Below are positions 46,612-59,545 of a DNA stretch of 64,000 nt, one piece after another. The notes under the pieces were generated by a model. That model ran no database searches, had not been told where the DNA came from, and worked only from the letters and a program-made list of their open reading frames with translations. Position numbers and translations under genes: made by a program. Positions within the stretch are counted from its first letter, which is position 1. The number at the start of each line of letters is the position of its first letter. Where the stretch lies: assembly GCA_014526335.1 (NCBI GenBank), contig JACTAT010000057.1, positions 1 to 64,000 on the forward strand, in the 5' to 3' direction. Origin of the DNA: Chrysaora quinquecirrha (Eukaryota > Cnidaria > Scyphozoa > Semaeostomeae > Pelagiidae).

Positions 46612-47348
46612 ATTTGTTAAGATCAATAACTAGCCTGGTGTTACGTACTTAAATACTTCTCGACGTTTTCAAGTTTGGAAAACATTGAACTTTCTTAAGA
46701 AAAATCTGATACGTTACCACATTTCATACAGTAGACCAAATAATGTTTTACACACGAATTTTGAAATGGGTGGGGTTGTGCACACCCTACGACCCTATAC
46801 CGTAAATCTCTGCTGGGTAAAACTACATGAGCCACTGTTTAAAGGGTTACATACGTGGTTCTCCTTTACAATTTCGTCCTCATCTTCAGTTCATGCAAAA
46901 ACTCTTACCCCCTGACTGGCCTATTCATTCATGTAATAATAATCTGCTGACATAAATCTTGTTATTTTTGATGTACTTAAATTCGGGTAATCCATTCCGC
47001 TAAGGCCTACTATAAACGTTGAACGTTCCGCTTTATACGACTCTCGTTCTTGCAGGATTTACGGGGATTTACCTCCCCATTGAGACAACTGTGAATCTCA
47101 ATGGATTGACAACATAGATGACAACCTGATCAGTTGATGTTTGTTTTTCCAGAGCTTCTATTCAGAGTTGCTGTGTCTTGTTACTTGTTGGTCCTGGTAT
47201 CCTCTGCTTACGACTTTCACTTCTTATTTGCTCTGTGTTGATGATTGGTACGACGATTACATAACAGGTATGCTATAGTTTGTAGCCACAGGCGCAATTT
47301 TTATCTGGAACTTCGCTCTGATTATTGTATTATAAATTTGATTAATTA
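46612..47348. other. no gene seen
   Basis: No supported gene or repeat. Confidence 0.4.
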
Positions 47349-47736
47349 CACTTTTTTTAAATAAGCAACCGCTCAATAAGCAACTACAGTAGGGCTGAAC
47401 TGACCTTAACATAAAGCAACTTGAGGGCTCAATTGAATTACTGTGAGCAACTAAGAAGTCAAACAACCAAGCTTATTCTCTTTCTTGTGTTAGGAAATTG
47501 TTCTTCGTTCTTATGTTTTGCATGTTGAAGTTCGTTAGCTAACGTTTTCCCACTTACTGTCTCCAAAAAGTCATGTTGTAGGCCTAACAGATGACGATTT
47601 TGACCCGCGAAGTCAGGGGTGGTTATTAGGTACAAAAAATGTTAAGCAACGTTTAAGCAACTTTGAGGGCTGAAATGTCTAAAATTTTAAGCAACTTTGA
47701 GGGCTGGACGAAAGTCAAGTTGCTTATTAAAAAAAG
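47349..47736. mobile_element. AAGCAAC-type MITE, copy A5
   Basis: Left end CACTTTTTTTAAATAAGCAA, reverse orientation. The right terminus is shortened (TTGCTTATTAAAAAAAG then TA). Closest to A6. Confidence 0.85.
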
Positions 47737-48023
47737 TATGGGCACAGTCTTAGGCCTCTGTATGGTTGCTTGCAAAGGGCTCTAGATCCTGATTTTTCAC
47801 AAAATTAAATTCCCATTATTTTCTAAGAAAATCGAAAAAAATCTTTAATCAACCTCACCATATTTCCACTTGCAATGTTTCTAAATCTTTTAGACCGAAG
47901 AAATTTCTTTTTAAAAATAAATGCTTTTTCTAAAAATAACTTTCGAACTGGACGAAGATAGGTTTCACATTGAAAACATTTTCATAATTTCATTCACTTC
48001 TTAGTACTGAATCCAACAGAATC

Positions 48024-48523
48024 NNNNNNNNNNNNNNNNNNNNNNNNNNNNNNNNNNNNNNNNNNNNNNNNNNNNNNNNNNNNNNNNNNNNNNNNNNNNN
48101 NNNNNNNNNNNNNNNNNNNNNNNNNNNNNNNNNNNNNNNNNNNNNNNNNNNNNNNNNNNNNNNNNNNNNNNNNNNNNNNNNNNNNNNNNNNNNNNNNNNN
48201 NNNNNNNNNNNNNNNNNNNNNNNNNNNNNNNNNNNNNNNNNNNNNNNNNNNNNNNNNNNNNNNNNNNNNNNNNNNNNNNNNNNNNNNNNNNNNNNNNNNN
48301 NNNNNNNNNNNNNNNNNNNNNNNNNNNNNNNNNNNNNNNNNNNNNNNNNNNNNNNNNNNNNNNNNNNNNNNNNNNNNNNNNNNNNNNNNNNNNNNNNNNN
48401 NNNNNNNNNNNNNNNNNNNNNNNNNNNNNNNNNNNNNNNNNNNNNNNNNNNNNNNNNNNNNNNNNNNNNNNNNNNNNNNNNNNNNNNNNNNNNNNNNNNN
48501 NNNNNNNNNNNNNNNNNNNNNNN
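48024..48523. other. assembly gap of 500 Ns
   Basis: Exactly 500 ambiguous bases, a placeholder length. True size and content are unknown. Confidence 1.
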
Positions 48524-48600
48524 TTTGTTTCGGCTATGTTGAGCCTTCTTCAGCACCATACATATTTGTACATATTTGTCATGAATGGCGATTCTATTTC
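48524..48600. mobile_element. SINE tail fragment at gap edge
   Basis: Shares CTATGTTGAGCCTTCT and ACATATTTGTCATGAATGGC with 61190-61258. The remainder lies in the gap. Confidence 0.7.
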
Positions 48601-48892
48601 AAATATATTTTTGTGGTCGTTCATCAAATTTTACCCAAACTCTTCCCCAAGTGTTGGAGCAAATAAGTGCTTTACGCTTATCAATGTAATATTGGTACTC
48701 TTGCTGAAATGAATCGTACCTCAGTAAGGCCACCAAGTGATACAACTGTTCTGTACAGTTTGAATAAATCTAAAGGTTGTTTCGCCATTGTTGGAATTCT
48801 TGTGACAGTTGCATCTAGAGTAAAACATATTTCATTAATATTAACGTTGATTTATGGCATTACGAATTCTAGCTTCTGATTAATCAACGCTG

Positions 48893-49570
48893 ATGGTGTT
48901 GATGTTGGTAATGATAATGATAATGATGATTATGATTATGATTTTGATGATGAAGATGATGATAATGATGATGATGATAATGATGATGACTATGACAACG
49001 ATGATAATGACCATGATAATAATTAGATGATGGTGATGATGATAGTGATGATGCTGATGATAATGATGATGATGATGATGATGATGCTCATATGTGGTGA
49101 TATGGATGATGATGATGATGACGATGATGATTTTGATGGTAATGATGATAATGATGCTGATGACAATGATGATGATGATAATGATGATGCTCAGAGTAAG
49201 GATAACAAAGAAGCTGGTGATATGGATGATGATGATGATGATGATAATGATGATGATGATCTTGATGGGGTAATGATGATAAAGATGCTGATGATAATGA
49301 TGATGATGATGATGATGATGCTCATATGTGGTGATATGGATGATGATGAAGATGACGATGAATGGAAATATGATGATAAAGATGACGACACGGATGGCAA
49401 TGTTGGACAGAATATGGAAAAGCCTGGCGACGGCGACGGCAATTGTGGTGACGGTAGCAATGTTACACTTTCAAAAAATGGATGACGGTAAAGATGATGA
49501 TGTTGATGAAGATGATGATCACGATCTATTTGATGATGATGATGTTGTTGATGATGATGATGATTATGAA
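48893..49570. repeat. (GAT)n microsatellite tract
   Basis: Long imperfect GAT/GATAAT repeats with an internal duplication (a CTCATATGTGGTGATATGGA block at 49087 and again at 49320). Asp-rich open frames are compositional. Confidence 0.95.
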
Positions 49571-51456
49571 GCGATGTCGTCAATTATGGGGCTCTGAAAG
49601 GGGTTTTTTGGAGTAAGGGAGCAAGACCTGCAACACGCTGGGAGCAAGGTAGCATAAGTAGGAAGTAGAAAGCACTGGAGCTTAGCTTAGGAGCGAACCG
49701 ATTGCTGGAGAGTACTAAGGTGAGATGCGAAGGAGGATACTGTGAAGGAGACTACTCGGGCACAGCACAAGTTTAACTTCGACGGGAGCATGGTGCTTTC
49801 TAAGATAGGAGCAAAGGAGCAACTACCCCACATATCAGCGCCACAGTTATGATGGTGATGATAATCGTATTCTATAAAAAGCTACAACAGTTGTTCGGTT
49901 TGAAGAGTAGCTCCTTAGCTCCAACCCAACAGTATCTTCAATATTTGAACTATGCAAATTTTTAAAAGATGACGTCATAAGAATGCGTGATAGAGGCTAC
50001 ACGAAACGAACGCAAAGACCAAAACGTGGATGCGCGCCATCAACTATCAAAGGTATACTACTGATTACTCTTAATGAATGATCATTAATCGTAATTAAGC
50101 ATCATTAATGCAATATGATAATTATCTAGCAATCAATAGACGTCTGAGGTCCACGTACATATATTAATATAATTTTCACAAATTACCACATTTACCTCTT
50201 TTTCGCATAAATTCAAAATAGTCATCTAGAAATTCTTTTCTTTCGGGATCGTCATCAATATAATACAACTATAATGAAAGCAAAATCATCATAATTATGT
50301 GTATTTGATTTTATATCTACCACACCCATATAATTTCGGCCATTGCGGTGTCTGTTTTGGTCAATTTCGCGCCAGTTCTAAAGAAAGTGGAGAAATTATT
50401 ATCAAAACCACGCAATTGCTAAGCAAATTTTGAAAAGGAATTTCGGAAATGTTTTGGTTGCCTTTACCACCCTATTCGCGAGTTACTACTTTTCTTCGGA
50501 TGCTTTTGATACTTTATTTTTTCGGACCAAACTAAGATTCGACAACGATTCGCCTGCTTCGCTTGTGTTGGTGCGAAAAATTAAAAACACATCTGTCAGT
50601 GAGGCTGTTCGTTAACATTGAACCCAGGCGGAAAATGCCCCAACACCAGGGAACCTTTTAACGTACCGAGTAGGCTCCTAGTCCTACCCTAATCGATAAA
50701 ATAGTACTTTTGCCCAGGTGGCCGAAGTCAAAACACCCCCCCCCCAAACAGCATCTTGATCACGAAAAAATGTTTTGTTCCCTTTCGATCTCCCATTGAC
50801 AAAATTTTAACTAAGGAACTATAATCTCTGCTGACGGAAAATTGTTAAACTCCGACGATTGGTGTACCATTTGATAAAAATCATGTTTCAGTTTAATTTT
50901 GCTTTGTTTCGTGATTTTTTGTGTCTGTTTCAGCTACAGTAGGTATTCAACCTTTGTTTTTCAATGCACCTCGGCGTATCGAGACACGTGTTAAAACACA
51001 AGGTCCCGGGGCCCTTTTCTGGGCCATTCATCACTCCAAAGATCCTTAAAAAACCGCTCCGCACTCCCCGTTTGCCCCAGGCAGTAATAACTTTTTGCCA
51101 CTGGTAAAAAGTATCCGCTTTTCACCAAGGACCAGATAGGTTTGATTAACATTACTGTGAATTCGTGAAATTGTATTAATTGTCTTGCATGTCTTTGAAC
51201 CAAACAGCAAGCCGATGCAACATTACTTAAAGAGGCCCTTGGCTACACCTAATCTTTATCTTTATTAAAAAAAGAGATTTCATTTCAAAATTGTTCTGGA
51301 CACAGTAACTACAGAAGCTACTATAAGATAGGGATGGGGTTGCTAGTAACAGGAAGTTAAAGCTGATAAAAATTTGTAACTTCATTCAGAAAAATCAGAA
51401 GTTTTTGAGACCCAGTTTCGCAGTGTGCATTGTCTGACGAAAATGCGCCTCGTATA
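49571..51456. other. no gene seen
   Basis: Mostly AT-rich; a C homopolymer near 50740. A 70-codon frame at 50991-51203 has no motif. Confidence 0.4.
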
Positions 51457-51844
51457 CACTCTTTTTTTTAAATAAGCAACCGCTCAATAAGCAACTAGGG
51501 CTGAACTGACCTTAATATTAAGCAACTTGAGGGCTCAATTGAATTACTGTAAGCAACTAAGAAGTCAAACAACCAAGCTTATTCTCTTTCTTGTGTTAGG
51601 AAATTGTTCTTCGTTCTTATGTTTTGCATGTTGAAGTTCGTTAGCTAACGTTTTTCCACTTACTGTCTCCCAAAAGTCTTGTTGTAGGCCTAACAGATGA
51701 CGATTTTGACCCGCGAAGTCAGGGGTGGTTAGTAAGTACAAAAAATGTTAAGCAACGTTCAAGCAACTTTGAGGGCTGAAATGTCTAAAATTTTAAGCAA
51801 CTTTGAGGACTGGACGAAAGTCAAGTTGCTTATTAAAAAAAGTG
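51457..51844. mobile_element. AAGCAAC-type MITE, copy A6
   Basis: Left end CACTCTTTTTTTTAAATAAG, right end TTGCTTATTAAAAAAAGTG, TA flanks. Nearly the same sequence as A5. Confidence 0.85.
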
Positions 51845-54710
51845 TACATAAACATACAAAAAAGTTAACAGTCAGTTTTGTCGTGTGTGTTTCCACAGCT
51901 TTCTTCTGTGCCGCTCACGTTTTATTGATCTGCTTCGAACCTAAAAATTGCTCGAATTTCCGAAACAGGCGTAAGCAAACGTACAAAACAAAGGCACCCC
52001 AGTAGCGTCATTGGTGGCTTCGCCAAAGCGATGCGTAGCTACAACACTGCGTTGGATCAAAGATCATGAAATAGCATGATAGCAAATGTTTCTGGCTACC
52101 TTGCTTTGCGCTGGCGTCTACTTAGCTATATCTGGAACTGATTTGTTTGCGTTTTCTTTCATTAAATTTCGCAATCTTCAGTCTTATCTTCTCGTAGGTG
52201 TGATTTATCGATATCGAAAGTAAATTTAACTTTCCTACAAATAAGACCCACGCCAAATGACTACACAATTATGCCATTCATGTTAGTGTTGTTTGGAGTT
52301 GTTCGGTGTTGTTCGGTAAATCTGGTCACAAGCAAAAATTTTGGGACAAGGAATAAAAAGTTCTGTTGTACAAAGTGGCAATTCTTTTGTTCAGCAGTTG
52401 TTCGGTGCGTTTTGCTACCTCTGCAACTACTTAAATTAACAATAAATATGCCGGCAAAAGGCATTTGACAAAGGCTCCTTCGAATGTTCCGAGAAAAGTT
52501 TACCGGAATGTTATACGTGCGTTTGGCCACCGCAATGAGCAACGCTGAACGGTGTTGGGACTTATTCAGTGAACATGTTCAGTACTAGCAGAGGGCTCTT
52601 ACTAAACAACGGGATTACCTGCACCTGCAGATCCGGTGCAGTATAAACGCGGTCGGGGTAAAAGGAACAATTTATAGGTGACGGTGTAAGAAATGCACTT
52701 TTACAGACATGGAATTTCGGCCCAATTTCGGGACGATCTTAATTTGACTTTAGGGAAGATTTAAGGATATAGTCGAACAGTAACCCAAAATGAATAAGAA
52801 CACAGCCTGTCCCTAAATTTTAAGGACAATCTAGGGAAAGAATATGGTCAATGTATGGTCAATTTAAAGACAAAGTTGGTTTAGAGTCGATTTGTTTTCC
52901 ATGTATTGGATCAAAATTGTACTGATGCAGTGTAAGATTTAGCCTAACTGCAGAACACTGGACTTGACGTTGAGTGCCAATAGCGACAAGAGAGGGCAAA
53001 ATGATTGCAACGGTTATATCTCCATTCGACGAAATTTCTGATTCCTGCATACTTATATTTCTTGATCTTGGCATCATAGAATAAGCATACAGCCAATCTC
53101 CTGAATTTCATCCAATACGTAATAAGTCTATCAAAGACCGATCAAACTTTAATTTCATTGTTCTATTTAGGCTACAGCCTTTAGCTTTTGCAAACGACTA
53201 AACTTTTAAAATTGTGAGAAATAGTGCAAAAATTTTTGGACATAGCTTAACTTTCGTATCACAATCCTTAGTGTTAAAGTCAGAAACAGATCGAAACAAT
53301 TGACTCAGGTAAAATTTATGCCCAGATATGGGTCAAAATGCAGGAATCAGCAAGACAAACTGAATTGGAATTGTTGTTTCAACACCAATTAGCTCGCGGA
53401 ATACAGCGGGAAGACCAACATAACTAATTGAATAGTCCTGTAGCGCCTGCCCTGTTTACCTGAAGTGCCTAACGTCGCCTTGCGATTCCAAAATCAAGTA
53501 GCTAAAAAGGCACCATTACTCTTATTCAATGTTTCGCTGCTGCCAACGCTTGGTTAGTTTTACCGCTCGGAAAGTTCTACCATCCATTCAAAATATGAGG
53601 ACCTATTGGGGAAAAGAAAAAAGAAGAACGCGACATAAATTCGGCGCGCTCCGATAAATGTTTCACGATATAGCGCGCGCGCGCGTTTGAGTGCGCTAAA
53701 CTAAATTCTGAGGTTGGCAAAAGGACGAAAAATTTAATAACCACAATTGAACAACACTAAACACTTTTTGACAGAGACTGTTGCAAACTTAACTAACATT
53801 GATAAACATCAATAAACACCTATAAAGAGGTTCCAAAATGGCTAAACATTTCGCTAAACAATTCACCGAACAAATGTTTTGCGAAAACGTTCAGTGAAAG
53901 TTTAGTCGTTTTACCAGCAAGGTTAGGGTTAAATGGAGACTGCTCACTCAAGGGTTAAGCCGGTGTTACGACGATTATATAGCTAGCGTTGTAGGCTTGA
54001 CGCAATGATCGACTTTGCCTTATTGTTCTGCGCCGACTTACGTTTGAATGGAGCCTTTGAAAGTTTATTTTTTATTATTTATTATTTTCTATTTTCTATT
54101 TTTTTTTATTTTTTTATTTAATGTTTTTAAAGGTTTGAAGTTTCTCTAAACTTTTACCTTAGAGCATTGTGAAAATCTGTGCAAATATTTTGTCTAAAGG
54201 AGATAAGGACTTCAAAACTTAAAATGCAGTCGTTTACCGCTGGTATTAAAGAAATTTAAAGATGAAGAACAGTTAGCTCCTAAACATCTCTTAGACGATT
54301 ATGGACAGAGAGTAGTTTGTAAATGAATATTTTTCCTTATCTTCATTAGAAAACACTTTGATTTGTCCACATGAATATAGACTAAAAAATACATCGCTTT
54401 ACTAACCAACGATTAACCAATCGCGCACAACTCCCATGTATAAGATCTTGTACAGTATCAGTCAGAGAAATAGGCGGCTAATCACACGTCTTGGAACTCA
54501 GTCCCATTTTAAAGTCCCAGTTTAAACAGTTGATTAAATAGTACCATGGCAGCATGGGTAGAACAGAGATGGGGTAGAATGACAGTTTAACCTACTATTA
54601 GAAGAATTCTAAAGAACAATTGACCTCCGTTATAGTCGGCGAAATCAATTATTTCAACAGTGATGACAAAAAACTCCCGGGGGCTAGGTAAATGCCCCGT
54701 AATTGCTCAC
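51845..54710. other. no gene established
   Basis: Contains a GCGCGCGCGCG run near 53678 and T/A-rich low complexity near 54068-54120. A short plus-strand frame after 53343 (ESARQTELELLFQHQLARG) looks protein-like but has a poor acceptor. Later exons of the minus-strand gene at 54711 may lie here unseen. Confidence 0.35.
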
Positions 54711-54968
54711 CTGTTTGATACGATCCATAATGGCAGCTGCACGCTGTTCTACAGAAATGGCATTTTGCTCTGCAATGTTGCTGACATGATCATACTGTCG
54801 ACCAGTGTCTGACAGACGGCGGGAAGACATGCTTAAGTGTTCATTAGAGCAACGTTCACCTGGCTGCCTCCCAGCTGGGTACACATCTTGCATCTCCACC
54901 TTAACTATATCATCATCATCAGAACGCTCATCCATCTTCAAATGACTGTTGATTGTGACTCCGAGAAG
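54711..54968 (-). CDS. probable exon of an unidentified gene
   Basis: On the minus strand a pyrimidine-rich acceptor (TTGTTTCAG) precedes 54968. The frame is open for 86 codons with a Met at 54935, and a strong donor follows (CAG|GTGAGC at 54711). The 75 residues from Met have an acidic start (MDERSDDDDIVKVEM), a polar middle and a probable helix (AISVEQRAAAIMDRIKQ). The codon pattern and clean splice signals support a real exon; it ends in phase 0. I do not recognise the family and found no partner exon, so it may be an internal exon or the first coding exon. Confidence 0.5.
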
Positions 54969-56219
54969 CTGAAACAACACGGCTCTTCAGAAAAGCGTTG
55001 CTTTCTACTGATTTCGTCCCACGCTCAACAAAGTTTGATATGTTGATAATATTGTGCTAGGGTATAAAAAGTTGATTATCTTTTCTGATTCAACAGGCGC
55101 AGCAGACCGAGCCAACGCGGTCTAATTAATCAACCGCAAAGCAAAGTAAATCAGATGAAATCGAGCACGTCTCGATAAATACAATCAAAGATTGAATCAC
55201 TTTGAAAATCTGCTCAAGATAACTCAAATAATCGACATTGGACAGCTTTGAAAGTTTTGGCGATGTTGAATAATCAATTCTGATAAAACGCTGTTTTTAG
55301 ATATAAATGTGCGCATAGAGAGTTTGAGATAAACATTTACTGATATCATCCCTTCATCAAAACTGAATATTATGCAAAGAACAATTGGAAATCCAATAAT
55401 GCGGTCATTTATAAGTCTCAAAGGTATCATTTATCATTCAATCTTTCTCTAGCCATGGCGTCATTCGATATCTGATTAATGTATACTCCGACAATTTGGT
55501 TTTATACAAAGACATTGGGTTTCTTCATCATATTATCATTGGACGAGATTCAATAGAATGTTGAATAAGATCAAAAATATTATTGCTTTTAGTTTAGCTC
55601 TGGCGTCTAGATTTAATTATAAATTTTCGAAGCAAATTGCGAATTGTTTGATCAAAGTAATTATTATTTGCAGTATCAGACTCAGTTAAAGCTTTCGGTC
55701 AACCGAAGAAAGATTTTAAGATAATTAGAAAAGACAGACATTTTTTGTGATATAATCAAAATGGTAGTCTGTTTTATGACTAAAGTCTAAGTTTACATGC
55801 GGTAACAGCCTTTCCCTATGTTTAATGCTAACATCTATATATTTGTCCTATCCAATGTTGTGATACTTGTAAAGTATGTAGTAGCTATTTCATAGTTATA
55901 AATTTTAAGATTTACAGTAAGTGTTGTCTCATTAAATTTTGATATTGAACTATGATTAAATTACAATAGTTACTTGTTAAGCCCTGTTTCATTTGAAGAC
56001 GAATCATTTTCGCTTGGGTATCGTCAAAGCTCTGGGGTCGGCTGTAGGATGGCAACGTCGTGAATTACGCTAATTCATAATGGATTATGAAGAATAAATC
56101 CTGAGAAAAAAGAAGAAAACTAATGAAGGCTGCAGATAGACTTATTACAGAGGTCCCTGCATTGCTCCTCGGAGATCTGAAGATCACCGATTTTGTGAAC
56201 AGAATCCTGATCCTGGGAC
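54969..56219. other. no gene seen
   Basis: AT-rich, possibly the 5' intron or upstream region of the minus-strand exon above. Confidence 0.4.
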
Positions 56220-57050
56220 CTGGCCAAACGGGCCAAACGATCAAACATTGTTGGTCAAACGTAAATTCGCCTTCAAACAGATGTTAGACTACTGTTTGAC
56301 CGATTGGCCACGTCCAAAAAAATTGCTGTAAAACATTTGGGAACAACGAAGTCATTTCTACGGCCCTGTCGAAACGATTAAACATTGTTGAACAAACATT
56401 TGAAATTTGCTTGCCAAGCAAAATGATTTACCGTTTGGCGACGTCAAAAAAAATTGCTCGTCAAGTCCAACAATTTGTCAAACTTCGACACTTGCCTATA
56501 AACTTGCAACATTTCATACCGACAAGGAGTTCGTGTTGTGCATCAGCAATGACTTCGTTGTTCCAAAATGTTGTACAGCAATATTGGACGTGGCCAAACG
56601 GTCAAATATTTGTTATAAAGCAGATGTAAAATGTTTGACAAACAATGTTTGATCGTTCGGCCAGTGCCTAATTGGCAAGCACGAACATAGAAATGTTGCT
56701 CGGTACCGAGATGTTGCTAGCCTGCGTGCAGCCTCAAATTGTCCCATTCTTCTACTCTTTCTTCCTTTCTGGGAGAGGCTAAGATGTTGCAAGTTGTTGA
56801 AGTTGACAATAAGAAAAGAAATATTTGACAAGAAATGATGGAAAGGTGGTTAAAGGATGAAACCACTGTTTGACAAGCAAGCAAAATTTGTGGCATGCTG
56901 CTTTTGAAAATGTTCAAAAGCAATTTTGCTTGATGCAGCAATAAAAAATGTTGGACAAGCAATGGTATTGGACGTGGCCAAAGGGTCATGCATTCTGCTT
57001 GACAAACAAATTTGACGTTTGAGATTGTTTGACCAACATTTTTTGGCCAG
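56220..57050. mobile_element. TIR element built of TGGCCAAACG/CAAACATTGTTG words
   Basis: Left end CTGGCCAAACGGGCCAAACG followed by ACATTGTTGGTCAAAC. The right end has GTTTGACCAACATT and terminates TTTTTTGGCCAG. Variants of GGCCAAACGGTCAAA and TGTTTGACAAAC recur throughout in both orientations. No convincing ORF. No clear target duplication. Confidence 0.6.
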
Positions 57051-57147
57051 AGTACTGTAAGGCCTAAACAAAAACAACGACAACAACAACAAAAGGGAAC
57101 AGCCTCGCATTGGAGGTGAGGAATGTGATGTGATGATTGTGAAAAAT

Positions 57148-57258
57148 ATGGCGCCGTCTCAGGTGGAAGTGAATTTTCGAAGGCTTTTGGGAAAATGCGA
57201 GTCTATGGTAGCAGAAGCGCAACAAAACGACGGAAGGTTCGAGTGGAGGATAGAGAAG
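57148..57258 (+). CDS. USE1: USE1 exon 1 (ER SNARE), N-terminus
   Basis: 37 codons from ATG (57148) to a donor AAG|GTAATC. The residues (VNFRRLLGKCESM, then FEWRIEK) match the N-terminal helical region of metazoan USE1 (LNLVRLLSRCEAM and EWRLEK in human). USE1 is a tail-anchored Q-SNARE of the ER that works with syntaxin 18, Sec20 and Sec22b in Golgi-to-ER retrograde fusion; the SNARE motif and anchor lie in later exons outside the window. The upstream 60 bases are A/C-rich with CAACAACAAC and may be 5' UTR. Phase 0 exit is compatible with exon 2. Confidence 0.85.
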
Positions 57259-57355
57259 GTAATCCACCATCTGCAGAACTTAATACATTGAATAAATAAA
57301 GAAGCAGGCTCCTAACTTTCTGGTGTCTGGTCTTCTATAATAAATAGGCCTAGAT

Positions 57356-57948
57356 ACCGTCAACGGGGTGACTTCGGACACTTTTTGGTATATTTCTATG
57401 AATATTACAAAAACTAATCATATAATTCTTTTAACTCTTTGATAAAAGTAACAAAGGTCCAAAGCAAATTTGAAAAGAGGTGTCTGTTATTTCCTCGATC
57501 TTATCTCCTTTGCGGTAATTGAAGATAAAGTCGTCCGAAGTCACCCCGCCTACTCTGGGGTGACTTCGGACAGACGTAATGTTTTCGCATTGAAAAAATT
57601 AAGACATATTTCGAAGATGAAAAAACTACAAGAAGTTTCCAAAAGAGTGAAAAAGAGAAGATCTGGCAAGAAATTTTGCAGAAGGTTCCATCTGTTCGTG
57701 AGAAAAGACATCAAAACAAATTCGCTGAATTTAGGCCCATTGCGATAAATTTGCGAGCCGGTTCTTTGAGAGTTTCTAGACTGAGTTGATAAATTTCCAG
57801 TCAAAGCAAGAGTTTCACCCTCGAACAACTTAAATAAACTTAATTCACGATTTCTTAATCTTCTCAAATGCCACCACAAAGCAGAAAGCAGAAACAATAT
57901 TTTTGTCCGAAGTCACCCAGCAGTCCGAAGTCACCCCGGTTGACGGTA
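57356..57948. mobile_element. TIR element (GGGGTGACTTCGGAC ends) in USE1 intron 1
   Basis: ACCGTCAACGGGGTGACTTC at the left and GAAGTCACCCCGGTTGACGG at the right, with possible TA flanks. The core GGGGTGACTTCGGAC recurs internally as a palindrome at about 57536-57575 and twice at the right end. Confidence 0.8.
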
Positions 57949-58360
57949 ATTTATCTGTGTGTGTGTTCCTGACCATAAGATCAAGATTGCATATTTTTTT
58001 AAATCAACTTTTAACACACACACAAGTACTATAGTTATCAGTAAAAAATTAAAAAGCATAAACCTCTACATATAACCAAAGCTATCAAAAATAATACATT
58101 TAAAAATTATCGAAAAAGTGATAAAAACAGCCTTAAGGCTTAGAAGGAATCCTTGATTGATCCTCTGCTCTGACGAAGCATAAAATAAAACTAAAGGCAT
58201 TGATCTTAGTGCAACTCCAGTCAGAGAAGTGTAGCATGAGCACGCAGGAGATAAATAATAGAACAATAGAAAAGATCAATGGAAAAGTGCTTCTTCATGC
58301 CAATGAGATCTCATCGAGATTCAAAAACAACCATACTCCACAGATTTGCAAAAGCTAAAA

Positions 58361-58795
58361 AGAGGGCCCTGAAGGGGGGGGGGGTATCTCATCCCATTTC
58401 CCAGTCAATTTTTCTTCTAAATCCAATTTCCAGTCTTCAATATCCTTTCCCAGTCTATGTCTTTTTTCTTAATTTCCAAAACAACAGTGTGATCTGCTGG
58501 GGATTGAGGACTACATTATGATTGAACTAATATGTTCAGTCTGCGTGTAAAGACGTAGAAAAGTCTGAAAGTGTTATTTATTTCATCTAAAACATTGAAC
58601 AGCTACATTTTCATTGAAAACTTCTTATTAAAATTCATTTTTATGTATTTTCAGAACGGCAAAAAGCGAATTCCAATCCCATCTGGTGTTCTGTTCCCCA
58701 TTCCCAGGGGACAAAATCCCAGTACATCCAATCCCATTTTCCCAGCCCAAAATCAGGCCACCCCCAATTCCAATTTTACCCCTTCAGGACCCTCT
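58361..58795. mobile_element. TIR element (AGAGGGCCCTGAAGGGG ends) in USE1 intron 1
   Basis: AGAGGGCCCTGAAGGGG and CCCCTTCAGGACCCTCT match at 16 of 17 inverted positions. The interior repeats TTTCCCAGTC and AATCCCATTTCCCAG words. A-rich on both flanks. Confidence 0.7.
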
Positions 58796-59049
58796 AAAAA
58801 TGTCTTGGTTCTAATGTCTGTTACAATTCTATGATGTTTCTTATTTTGTTTTTTTTGACAGTTTCTTTGCCAGATTTTTGTGGAATAATTGACATCCTCT
58901 GCCCATTGCTTCCTTGTCCCAAAGACAGGGGTTGAAAGTGCCATGTACCAGATTGCATATTAGATATTTCATCTTGCACCAGCTGACTTGTGACTTGTTT
59001 AACCAACCTTCAATTTCCAATCATCTAATGTAACTTTGTCTTTTTCTAG

Positions 59050-59086
59050 TACCTTGAGGCTCTACAATTCCAACTCCAGGATATCA
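59050..59086 (+). CDS. USE1: USE1 exon 2
   Basis: A 37-nt exon between TTTTTCTAG and GTAAGC. It encodes YLEALQFQLQDI plus one base, aligning with YVGALEDMLQAL that follows EWRLEK in human USE1. Joined to exon 1 in phase 0, it gives EWRIEKYLEALQ. It leaves one base, whereas the next good exon (63058) needs two. A microexon of about 13 nt, which would also supply the roughly five residues missing relative to human, or a sequence error, may lie between. Confidence 0.8.
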
Positions 59087-59310
59087 GTAAGCAAACAAGG
59101 TAGTGTATTCAATATCTTCCCCTGATTTAAATCTTGTTTGTTCCAACATCAAGTGATTTGACAATGATGCTCTATGGGGAGGGGTACTGATATGTTTTGA
59201 CCTACAAGGAGGTGCTGCAAAATAGGGTAGGCCTACTGGTTTGAGATTTTCAACTCCAGGACTGGGTATCACTTTTCGTCTTATGACTGGGTGACAGGGT
59301 CTTAAGTTAA

Positions 59311-59545
59311 GGCCTGGCTAAACTAGGAGACAAGTCGCTTGTGACATTGATGTCCCCTTGATGTCTCCCAGTTTAGCCACCTCAGAAAGTTTGTAGCATG
59401 TGACGAAATTTGTAGCAAGAGATGCATATGTTTCTGGGAGACAACAGAAACATTTCTTGTCTCTGTGACATGCAAATGACTTGGGGACATGTTGCTCACT
59501 TGTCACTTGCATGTTAAGCCACCCTGGGAGACCTGCCATGTATTG
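59311..59545. mobile_element. relative of the GGCCTGGCTAAACTA element
   Basis: Starts GGCCTGGCTAAACTAGGAGA after TAA. It shares the GAGACAACAGAAACATTTCT and AGCAACATGTCCCC-type blocks with 45678-45906 but has no clear right terminus. Lies in USE1 intron 2. Confidence 0.55.

Noticed and set aside
47990..48559. 189-codon ORF
   Set aside because: Consists almost entirely of the N gap.
49027..49597. Asp- or His-rich frames on both strands
   Set aside because: Products of the GAT microsatellite; no start context or domain.
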